Assembly: GCF_017939745.1 (NCBI RefSeq)
Contig: NZ_JAGKQQ010000001.1
Coordinates: forward strand, 6,525,299 to 6,589,298
DNA: 64,000 bases
From: Gemmata palustris
GTDB taxonomy: Bacteria; Planctomycetota; Planctomycetia; Gemmatales; Gemmataceae
Direction of reading: 5' to 3'
Of the stretch, positions 57,638 through 64,000 are shown piece by piece (the first letter of the stretch is position 1; each line of letters begins with the position of its first letter). Made by a program: the position numbers and the translations under genes. The notes beneath the pieces are model-generated. The model had not been told where the DNA came from. It saw nothing but the letters and a program-made list of their open reading frames with translations, and made no database searches.

Positions 57638-58675
57638 TCAAGCGGCGGTCCAGAAGTCGTGCCAGTCTGGGGTCTCGATGACGGCCGCCAGTTCCACCAG
57701 CGGCCCGACGTGTTCCACGCGCCACCGCGCGCCGGTTAGTTTCATCCGGCGATTCACCAACTGCTTCACCGAACCCTCGATTAACCCGCTGCCGATACTC
57801 CGACCATTTGCCAGCCGTTGCGCGTAGCCCAACCGCGTCGGGTGCGAGCCGAGGTAACGCGCCAACGCCCGCAACACGTCTCCGTTGGATTCCGACGGCA
57901 ACGCGCCGAACGTATCGGCGATCCACCGCTCGATCCCGGCTTTCCCATCCGTCACCACGGCCAACAAGGCGCTCTGCCGACGAGCGGTCGCCTCCGCCGT
58001 CTCACCCCAGATCGCCTTCACCGCAGTCCCGATGTGCTCGATCGCGTGATACACGTCCAATACACCGGCGGCCTGGGGCAACACATCGGCCGCCAGATTC
58101 CAGATCCACTCCGCGCCGTCACCCAATACCGTCACGTCGCTGGCGGTGGTCACCTTCAGGCGATCCGCCTCCGCTCGCACGCGCTCCGCGAAAATGCTCG
58201 CGCCCTCGACGTTGGCCACCACGGTCCGAATCGTTGGGGGCGGCAACACGCGGTCGCTCCACTTTTCGGGCGTCGCGGACTTCCCCCGCTCTCGCTTGCA
58301 AACCACGCCCAACTTGATGTCCCGCCATCCGGTCGTGGTGTTCACCTTCCCGGCGTCGATTTGCACCTCGACGACTCCCCCGGCCGTTGCGAATCGTTCG
58401 GCGTCGGCGCGATGCTCGCGGGAGGCCCTCAGACTCTTCGCGGCGGCGTGTGTGAGTTGGCGAATCACCTCGTCGTCTAACTCCCAACCGGCCAACTCAC
58501 GCAGCGTTACTTCCGCACGCGCAAAGGAATCCCTCGCACCGGCCAGAACCGCCATCCGCTGTGCGGCGGTCGTTACATACCCCTCGGCTCCCAGAACGGC
58601 ATCGGCCGGGAACGCTCCGCCATCGGCGCGGATGGCGTACTGACGGCGGAGGCGGATGCGCCCGAGTGCCGTCAA
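57638..58675 (-). CDS. ISKra4-type transposase, main part
   Basis: A 345-residue product. It starts at TTG 58675 (in a TTGA overlap with the stop of the first frame). The family blocks are GGAFPADAVLGAEGYVTTAA, VEVQIDAGKVNTTTGWRDIK, VTVLGDGAEWIWNLAADVLP, LDVYHAIEHIGTAVK and SIGSGLIEGSVKQLVNRRMK, which hold the catalytic acids. The first frame supplies the N-terminus. It is undisturbed. Confidence 0.9.
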   Translation of the reverse strand: MTALGRIRLRRQYAIRADGGAFPADAVLGAEGYVTTAAQRMAVLAGARDSFARAEVTLRELAGWELDDEVIRQLTHAAAKSLRASREHRADAERFATAGGVVEVQIDAGKVNTTTGWRDIKLGVVCKRERGKSATPEKWSDRVLPPPTIRTVVANVEGASIFAERVRAEADRLKVTTASDVTVLGDGAEWIWNLAADVLPQAAGVLDVYHAIEHIGTAVKAIWGETAEATARRQSALLAVVTDGKAGIERWIADTFGALPSESNGDVLRALARYLGSHPTRLGYAQRLANGRSIGSGLIEGSVKQLVNRRMKLTGARWRVEHVGPLVELAAVIETPDWHDFWTAA

Positions 58676-58941
58676 GAGCCAGCGGGGGCGTCGTCCTTTG
58701 AGCCTGCTGCCCGACTTTTTTGGGAAGCATCGGTGGTGTCGGCGCGACTCTGGACGGCGGAAGCCAACGTGTCGCGGACGAGTTCGCGTCCGGAGTCGAG
58801 GGCGACTCGTTCACAAGCGGCCAGTACCGTACCATCGGGAGCGGTGGCACCGACGTGTCGCATCTGAGCGAAAAACGCCAGCGCCTGCTCCAAAATCAGT
58901 CGTTCCGCGTCGGTCTGGTACTCGATGGTTAGCGTCGGCAT
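58672..58941 (-). CDS. ISKra4-type transposase, N-terminal part
   Basis: An 89-residue frame upstream of the main transposase. It overlaps it by four bases, so coupling or frameshifting may join the two. MPTLTIEYQTDAERLILEQA and LAFFAQMRHVGATAP resemble the N-terminal region that precedes the zinc-ribbon/catalytic parts in full-length relatives. It has no independent function that I recognise. Confidence 0.75.
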   Translation of the reverse strand: MPTLTIEYQTDAERLILEQALAFFAQMRHVGATAPDGTVLAACERVALDSGRELVRDTLASAVQSRADTTDASQKSRAAGSKDDAPAGS

Positions 58942-59089
58942 CCGTGCCTCCCAGAGTCAAAAAGTGCAAGGACCAACAGCCTAACCACTACCGCCTGCCA
59001 AAATCTACAGGGACACCCGAGAAATCAGGCGGGGTTGTGGGGCGGAACGCGGGTGGGGTAGAATCCTCCTCGATTCCTGGAGAACCACT

Positions 59090-59938
59090 GTGGCGCACGC
59101 GCCGATTGAACCACCGCCGTATTTTGATGCCCTTCTGGAGCGACTCGCGGAAGGTGATCCGGAGGCGACTGCGGCGCTCGGCCGGCACGTTCACTGGGGC
59201 TACTGGAGTGATCCCGACGCGATTCCCTGCACCGGCGCGGACTACGCGGTCGCGGCCGAAGAGTTGTGCCGCCGCGTGTGCGATGCCGCTCCGGTACGCG
59301 ACGGGATGCGCGTTCTCGATGTCGGGTGCGGCTTCGGCGGGACCATCGCCAGCCTCAACGAGCGGTTCCAGAACCTCGATATGACTGGCGTGAACATCGA
59401 CCCACGCCAACTCGCCCGCGCCGCCGAGATGGTGGCGCCGATCAACGGGAACCGAACGGCGTGGGTGGAAGCCGATGCGTGTGCGCTGCCGTTCGCGGAC
59501 GATCAGTTCGATGTGGTGCTCGCCGTAGAATGCGTGTTCCACTTTCCGAGCCGCGCGACGTTTCTCGCTGAAGCGAGTCGCGTACTCAAACCCGGCGGTC
59601 GGCTCGCGCTCTCGGACTTCGTGCCCAGCGCTGAAGGATTGGACGCGCTCCGCAAGCACGACATTGGCGGCTCCGAAACGCGCGACAGTTATGGTGCGGT
59701 GAACATACTTTGCGGGGAGCCCGAGTACCGAGCACTGGCGCAGTCGGTGGGGTTCATCGTGCCGGCAATTGAAGACATCACTCCGCACACGCTCCCGACG
59801 TACAAGTTCATCCGAAACATGGCCGCCCGCTGGCAGGCGACCGGCGCGGACGCCTACGTGCGCACGACCCGGCGCCTGGAAGTGAGCAGTCGGGTGGGTT
59901 GGTTGCGGTACATGATTTTCAATGCCACGCGGAGTTAG
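59090..59938 (+). CDS. Class I SAM-dependent methyltransferase
   Basis: A 282-residue cytoplasmic protein starting with GTG at 59090 (GGAGA upstream). The SAM-binding motif is VLDVGCGFGGTIASLNE near 74, followed by MTGVNIDPRQLARA, the acidic FDVVLAVECVFHF and VLKPGGRLALSDFVPS. The N-terminus (FDALLERLAEGDPEATAALG, then RHVHWGYW) resembles the small-molecule methyltransferases with a G/W-x-W-G-Y-W substrate lid, such as those acting on glycine, sarcosine or phenols. The substrate is not known. The region downstream is a repeat module. Confidence 0.9.
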   Translation: MAHAPIEPPPYFDALLERLAEGDPEATAALGRHVHWGYWSDPDAIPCTGADYAVAAEELCRRVCDAAPVRDGMRVLDVGCGFGGTIASLNERFQNLDMTGVNIDPRQLARAAEMVAPINGNRTAWVEADACALPFADDQFDVVLAVECVFHFPSRATFLAEASRVLKPGGRLALSDFVPSAEGLDALRKHDIGGSETRDSYGAVNILCGEPEYRALAQSVGFIVPAIEDITPHTLPTYKFIRNMAARWQATGADAYVRTTRRLEVSSRVGWLRYMIFNATRS

Positions 59939-59958
59939 GGTTGCGAGTTGCTTGGAGC

Positions 59959-60199
59959 GAGCCGCGACCGCAAGGGAGCGGGACGAACGTCCCAGTTGAG
60001 CGGCGCAGTGCTTGGCCTCTGGTCTGTGAACGGGTAGTGGCTTTGAGTGTGGTCCGCTCGCTCCGCGAGCGGTTGGCCCCACGAGTCGAAGCGCTGGACC
60101 CAACGCATGGGGAATCCAAGCACCGCTCACGGAGCGAGCGGACCACACTCAAAGTACCGCACGGGGAATCGCTGTTCCCGCTCCTTGCGGTCGCGGCTC
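59959..60199. repeat. Repeat module with GAGCCGCGACCGCAAG ends and an inner 25-bp palindrome (copy B)
   Basis: Outer ends 59959-59982 and 60177-60199 (GAGCCGCGACCGCAAGGGAG and its reverse complement lacking one base) match the module at 40711-40926. Inside, 60041-60065 and 60130-60154 are a perfect 25-bp pair (CTTTGAGTGTGGTCCGCTCG and continuing). It lies between two plus-strand genes. Confidence 0.9.
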
Positions 60200-60227
60200 G
60201 TGAATCGGCACAGCAGGAGAGCCACGG

Positions 60228-61211
60228 ATGGCCAAGAAAGCTCGGAACCGCACGGTCGATTTCGCGGTCTACCTAGTGGTGCGGACACTCGTCGCAGTGG
60301 TGCAGATGGTGTCTCCGCGAATCGCCTACGCGGTGGCTGATTTCCTCGCGTGGCTCGTGTACACGCTGGTGAAAAGCCGGCGCCGCGTGGCGCTAGAAAA
60401 CGTCTGTGCTGCGTTCCCCGAACTCGCTATGAACCCCGCCGGCGCCGACCAACTCGTGCGCGGCATGTACCGCCACTTCATCCGGGCCATCGTCGAACTG
60501 ATGCTCTTGCCGCGTAAGTTGCACCACACCACGCTGCGGAAGTTCCTCGTTCTGCCTCACGGTGCGGAAATGCTCCCGCCGCTCGTGGCGGATCGGGCTG
60601 CGCTCTTGGTGACGGCCCACTTCGGGAACTGGGAGATGGCCGGGTTCGCGATGGGGTTGTTTGGGTTCCACACGCACGCCATCGCGCGCGTGCTGGACAA
60701 CCCGTACCTGGAGCGGTTCGCGCTCCACTTCCGCCAGCGCACCGGGCAGACCATCATCGCCAAGAACGACGACTTCGCTCGGCTCACTGACACTATGAGC
60801 CGCCACGGAAAAGTGGCAACGCTCGCGGACCAGGACGCGGGGCCGCGCGGGGTGTTCGTGGATTTTTTCGGGCGCCCCGCGAGCACGCACAAGGCGATCG
60901 CGCTGATGGCGATGGAGTTCGATGCGGTGATGGTGGTGATGGGCGTGCCGCGCGTGAGTCGCGCCGATTATCCCCAGCACCCGGACTTCGATCCGAGTAG
61001 CGCGCTGGCACCGATGTACTACGCGGTGAAGTGTGCGGACGCAATCGACCCGCGCGATTACGCCAACGACCCCAACGCGGTGAAAGCGATTACCGCGCGT
61101 TACACCGCGGCGCTGGAGAAGCTGATCCGCGAGCACCCGGAACAATACTTTTGGCTGCACCGACGCTGGAAGCACCAGCCGAAGGCGCGGGCCGCGAAGT
61201 CGGCCGCGTGA
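60228..61211 (+). CDS. LpxL/HtrB-like lysophospholipid acyltransferase
   Basis: A 327-residue membrane-bound enzyme. Its N-terminal segment (VDFAVYLVVRTLVAVVQMVS) anchors it. The HX4E motif is H131-F-G-N-W-E136 in TAHFGNWEMAGF; the second block is VATLADQDAGPRGVFVDFFG, and RYTAALEKLIREHPEQYFWL with WLHRRWK ends the fold, as in LpxL, LpxM and related lauroyl transferases. It adds an acyl chain to a lipid A precursor or related lipid. GGAGAG precedes ATG 60228. No lipid A genes are adjacent. Confidence 0.92.
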   Translation: MAKKARNRTVDFAVYLVVRTLVAVVQMVSPRIAYAVADFLAWLVYTLVKSRRRVALENVCAAFPELAMNPAGADQLVRGMYRHFIRAIVELMLLPRKLHHTTLRKFLVLPHGAEMLPPLVADRAALLVTAHFGNWEMAGFAMGLFGFHTHAIARVLDNPYLERFALHFRQRTGQTIIAKNDDFARLTDTMSRHGKVATLADQDAGPRGVFVDFFGRPASTHKAIALMAMEFDAVMVVMGVPRVSRADYPQHPDFDPSSALAPMYYAVKCADAIDPRDYANDPNAVKAITARYTAALEKLIREHPEQYFWLHRRWKHQPKARAAKSAA

Positions 61212-61231
61212 CGTTGATTTTTCACGCGACC

Positions 61232-62305
61232 TCAACGAGAGGCACTTTCGATCCAGCCGCCCCCGAGGACGCGGGTGCCGTCGTAGAACGCGACCGCCTG
61301 CCCCGGTGTCACGGCCGGTTGCGAGGCATCGAAGGTTACTTCCGCACCCCCGGTCGGCAGCGCGATCAGGGTCGCGGGCACCCCCGCGTGACGGTAACGG
61401 ATCTTCGCGGTGCAGGCGATCGGCTCCATCGGCGCATCAATGAGCCAGTTCACTTCGCTCGCGATCAGTCCTGAAGCCAGGAGGTCGTTTTCGTCGCCGA
61501 CAACGACCGTGTTCGTCTCCGGTAGCAATTCCAACACGAATCGCTTCTTTCCTCCGCCGATGTTCAAGCCCTTCCGCTGACCGATCGTGAAGCGATCGAG
61601 GCCGTCATGCGGGCCGAGCACGGTGCCGTTTCGTTCGGTGATAAGCCCCGCCGTCGCGACTTCCGGCCGGCGCGAGCGCACCACATCGGTGTGGTCGCCA
61701 CTCGGCACGAAGCAGATTTCCACGCTGTCCGGCTTCTCCGCGACGCTCAGTAACCCCGCTTCGCGTGCGAACGCACGGATTTGCGGCTTCGTGTATCCAC
61801 CGACCGGGAACAGCAGGTGCGGTAGCACGTCGCGCTTAATGCCGTGCAGTACGTAACTCTGGTCCTTGTCGCCATCAATGCCCTTGTGGAGCTCGCCCCC
61901 AATAATTTGTGCGTAGTGCCCGGTGGCGATGTAGTCCGCACCGAGCTTCTGACCGAAGGCCCAGAGTTGACCGAACTTCAGCCAGTTGTTGCACACCACG
62001 CACGGGTTCGGCGTGCGCCCGCGGGCGTACTCGTCCGCGAAGTAGTCGATGATGCGGTTGAATTCCGCCTCGAAATCGAGTGCGTAGAACGGGATGTCGA
62101 GCTTGTCAGCCACGCGGCGCGCGTCCCCGGCGTCGATCGCGGAGCAGCAGCCCTTTTTGTGGTCGGCGCGCGCGTTTCCCTGGTCGTGCCCGTGCGTCCC
62201 GGTGCGCATGAAAAGGCCGATGACGTCGTACCCCTGCCGCTTCAGCAGCACGGCCGACGCCGAACTGTCCACTCCCCCACTCATCGCCAGCACGACCCGC
62301 GGCAT
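61232..62305 (-). CDS. mnmA: tRNA-specific 2-thiouridylase
   Basis: A 357-residue cytoplasmic enzyme that thiolates the wobble uridine (U34) of tRNAs for Lys, Glu and Gln with ATP. The N-terminal PP-loop is VVLAMSGGVDSSASAVLL. The catalytic cysteine pair is in TPNPCVVCNNWLKFG (about 99-103) and EICFVPSGDH (about 199). GQRKGLNIGGGKKRFVLELL and the tail are normal. GGTGAGGT precedes the ATG. A cysteine-synthase-like gene starts divergently beside it; a functional link is not shown. Confidence 0.96.
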   Translation of the reverse strand: MPRVVLAMSGGVDSSASAVLLKRQGYDVIGLFMRTGTHGHDQGNARADHKKGCCSAIDAGDARRVADKLDIPFYALDFEAEFNRIIDYFADEYARGRTPNPCVVCNNWLKFGQLWAFGQKLGADYIATGHYAQIIGGELHKGIDGDKDQSYVLHGIKRDVLPHLLFPVGGYTKPQIRAFAREAGLLSVAEKPDSVEICFVPSGDHTDVVRSRRPEVATAGLITERNGTVLGPHDGLDRFTIGQRKGLNIGGGKKRFVLELLPETNTVVVGDENDLLASGLIASEVNWLIDAPMEPIACTAKIRYRHAGVPATLIALPTGGAEVTFDASQPAVTPGQAVAFYDGTRVLGGGWIESASR

Positions 62306-62393
62306 ACCTCACCCTCTGTTCGCGAACTCACCTTTCCAGTATAGAGGCGGGCGCGAGAGAAATGTTCGGCACCCCCATTCTTGAGAAGCCGCT

Positions 62394-63335
62394 ATGTCCG
62401 CCGAGTTGCCGGGCTGTCACCGTTACTTGAACCGCATCGCCCCGCCGCCGCTGGTCCCGGTGCGCCTTGATGCCAGTTTGCCCGCGGTGTGGTGCAAGCT
62501 GGAATTTCTGAACCCGAGCGGCAGCACGAAGGACCGTATCGCGCGGTTCATTCTGGAAAAAGCCTGGCGCATGGGCCGCGTCAAGTGCGGCGACCGCGTT
62601 GTGGAGGCGTCGAGCGGGAGCACGAGTATCGCACTGGCGCTGGCGTGCGCGCAGATGGGGCTAAAATTTCTCGCGGTGATGCCGGAGGGCGTGAGCAACG
62701 AGCGCGTGTTCATTATTCGGGCATACGGCGGTGATGTGAAATTCACGCCCGCAGCGCTCGGGATTCGCGGCGCGATTACCGAAGTCGAGCGCCTGGGAGC
62801 CGAGCCGGGCGTGTTCCTGCCAAAGCAGTTCGCGAACCTGGACAACGCGGAAGCGCACCGCCTCGGTACCGCGCGCGAGGTGCTCGACCAGATCCCCGGC
62901 GGAAAAGTGGACGCGGTCGCGAGCGGCGTCGGTACGGGCGGTACGCTCGTCGGGCTGTTCGAGGGGCTGCGTGAGAACGGCTGCCGCGTTATTCCGGTGC
63001 TCGCGCGTCCGGTGAACTTCACGCGCGCCCCGGAAGTCGAATGCTGCAGCTTCTCGTCGCGCATCCCCGGCGTCGCGGACTCGATTTCCGAAATCTTCAG
63101 TGCCGAGCGCCTACCCGGGCTACTCACGATCGAAGTGCGGGACGAAGACGCCCTCGCAACCACGCGCGAGTTGATCCGCCTCGGGTTCCCGGTCGGCCCC
63201 AGCTCGGGGCTAAACTATCAAGCCGCGCTCGCCGTGCTCCGCCAACTAAACGACCCGGCCGCCCAGGTCGTGACCGTGTTTCCGGACCGAATGGAGCGCT
63301 ACTTCACCACCGAACTGTTCAAACCGTTCGTATGA
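62394..63335 (+). CDS. PLP-dependent cysteine-synthase-like protein
   Basis: A 313-residue cytoplasmic protein. The PLP-binding lysine is K46 in NPSGSTKDRIARFILEKA, the phosphate-binding loop is GVGTGGTLVG (about 180-190), and the serine SGSTSIALALACAQMG binds substrate. The C-terminus VGPSSGLNYQAALAV fits. Fold type II enzymes of this kind make cysteine from acetylserine (CysK/CysM), or act on related substrates; GSTKDR differs slightly from GSVKDR of classical CysK. It might be a cystathionine-beta-synthase-like or O-phosphoserine-type variant. It is divergent from mnmA. Confidence 0.88.
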   Translation: MSAELPGCHRYLNRIAPPPLVPVRLDASLPAVWCKLEFLNPSGSTKDRIARFILEKAWRMGRVKCGDRVVEASSGSTSIALALACAQMGLKFLAVMPEGVSNERVFIIRAYGGDVKFTPAALGIRGAITEVERLGAEPGVFLPKQFANLDNAEAHRLGTAREVLDQIPGGKVDAVASGVGTGGTLVGLFEGLRENGCRVIPVLARPVNFTRAPEVECCSFSSRIPGVADSISEIFSAERLPGLLTIEVRDEDALATTRELIRLGFPVGPSSGLNYQAALAVLRQLNDPAAQVVTVFPDRMERYFTTELFKPFV

Positions 63336-63369
63336 TGGGGTGTCGTCCGCTTCCGCCGCGAGACCGCGC

Positions 63370-64000
63370 ATGAGCATCAGGTTGTCGTGCCCGTCGTGCA
63401 ACACCGCGTTCGCGCTGCCCGTTCTGCCGGAACACCGGCGCGCGACGTGTCCGCGTTGCGGGGACGTGTTCCCGGTCCGCGGAGAATTAGTCGAACAGAC
63501 GACCGGCGCCTCCGCAGGAGCGAACCAACCCCGAGCCGAGCGCGCCCGAGTAGAATCTCTGACACCCGCTCCCGAACGACCCAAAACGACACCGTCGCTC
63601 GCGATCGGATTAGGGATCTTGTTGGGCTTGGGCGTACTCGGCGGCGCGATCTGGTTTGCCTTTGGCGCTAGGCACAACGAGAAACCGATCGAGAACGCCC
63701 CGGCCCCTGTAGTGGCTGCCAAACCGCCCACGGAACTCGCCGCGCTCGGTTACCTGCGTGCCGATTGCAACATCGTGTTCACAGTTCAACCCGGTCCGCT
63801 TCTTGACTTCGCAGCGCGCACCAAACAAGAACCGCGCGAGGTACTTGCTCAGGCTGGTTTGCCGGAAGCCGCGCGAAACATGATCGAGCAACTCGGCATC
63901 ACGCTCCCGCAAATCGATCACATCGCCGGCGGGCTGTATCTCGGCGAAGGAGAGGACGCGCTACGACTCGCGCTGGTTCTCGTGCTGAAACAACCGCTCG
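63370..64000 (+). CDS. Zinc-ribbon membrane protein, start only
   Basis: The first 210 codons of a gene that continues beyond the window. It starts with a zinc-ribbon of the MJ0042 type: CPSCNTAFALPVLPEHRRAT followed by CPRC. A hydrophilic stretch of about 45 residues follows, then one transmembrane segment at about 77-98 (SLAIGLGILLGLGVLGGAIW). The rest (LRADCNIVFTVQPGPLLDFA; IDHIAGGLYLGEGEDALRLA) is a soluble domain. Such zinc-ribbon/TM proteins are common in planctomycetes and have no assigned role. ATG 63370 begins 34 bases after the previous stop. Confidence 0.78.
   Translation, partial: MSIRLSCPSCNTAFALPVLPEHRRATCPRCGDVFPVRGELVEQTTGASAGANQPRAERARVESLTPAPERPKTTPSLAIGLGILLGLGVLGGAIWFAFGARHNEKPIENAPAPVVAAKPPTELAALGYLRADCNIVFTVQPGPLLDFAARTKQEPREVLAQAGLPEAARNMIEQLGITLPQIDHIAGGLYLGEGEDALRLALVLVLKQPL

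Larger units (their letters stand above)
57611..59018 (-). mobile_element. ISKra4-type insertion sequence, complete
   Basis: 1408 bases bounded by perfect 23-bp terminal inverted repeats (57611-57633 and 58996-59018; outer bases GGGTGTCCCTGTAGATTTTG). They are flanked by the 9-bp direct repeat GAGAAATCA at 57602-57610 and 59019-59027. Two overlapping frames on the minus strand encode the transposase. The intact repeats and target duplication mean a recent insertion. It lies between the oxidoreductase and a methyltransferase gene. Confidence 0.96.

Noticed and set aside
59919..60276. Open frames between the methyltransferase and the acyltransferase
   Set aside because: They consist of the repeat module, with no independent coding signal.

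Overview
The window is GC-rich and densely coded on both strands. It looks like a chromosomal segment of a planctomycete of the Gemmata group (Gemmataceae). The basis is the gene content: two leucine-rich-repeat proteins carrying the TIGR02996 companion domain, a DUF1559 pilin-like protein paired with a small lipoprotein, a DUF1080 hydrolase, a DUF6807/PmoA-type protein, cysteine-rich short-period (YTV-like) secreted proteins, and many secreted proteins without an obvious pathway. Family names come from my own reading of the translations; no database search was run. No rRNA, tRNA or CRISPR array was found.

Layout. 0-6 kb: the 3' end of gnd, an ADP-ribosyltransferase-like small protein, a truncated gene fused to a dispersed repeat, a DUF202 membrane protein, then two Skp/OmpH-like paralogues flanking a DUF4139 protein. 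6-19 kb: a three-part acyltransferase-ACP-acyl-AMP ligase, a secreted esterase, a parvulin-type foldase, a tandem cyanophycinase-like protein, two TIGR02996/LRR paralogues and an acyltransferase-3 protein. 19-29 kb: carA, a Gfo/Idh/MocA oxidoreductase, an IS630-type element with a frame break, a coiled-coil lipoprotein, rsgA, a PmoA-type protein and a lactate permease. 29-41 kb: the first cysteine-rich repeat protein, a zincin-thioredoxin-like fusion, large secreted proteins, a sugar isomerase-like protein, a BON protein, an ISC-type ferredoxin and a cluster of small membrane proteins. 41-50 kb: rsmH, a serine hydrolase, a STAS protein, a squalene-cyclase-like protein, the second cysteine-rich repeat protein and an isochorismatase-like hydrolase. 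50-64 kb: the pilin-like/lipoprotein pair, ettA, an ABC exporter (ATPase plus FtsX-type permease), a second Gfo/Idh/MocA oxidoreductase, an intact ISKra4-type IS with a 9-bp target duplication, a methyltransferase, an LpxL/HtrB-like acyltransferase, mnmA, a cysteine-synthase-like protein and a zinc-ribbon membrane protein that runs off the end.

Genes are mostly solitary or in pairs rather than long operons. Secreted and envelope functions dominate: chaperone-like proteins, surface proteins, lipid acylation, exporters and esterases.

The most striking non-coding signal is a set of very long intergenic inverted repeats. They include a perfect 42-bp-arm palindrome, a nested palindrome of about 400 nt, and two copies of a module whose arms carry GAGCCGCGACCGCAAG. 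The longest lie mainly between convergent genes. At least three repeat families recur within the 64 kb. The most notable protein-level signals are the two paralogous cysteine-rich repeat proteins, the Skp-like/DUF4139 trio, the zincin-thioredoxin-like fusion and several secreted enzymes with substituted catalytic residues.
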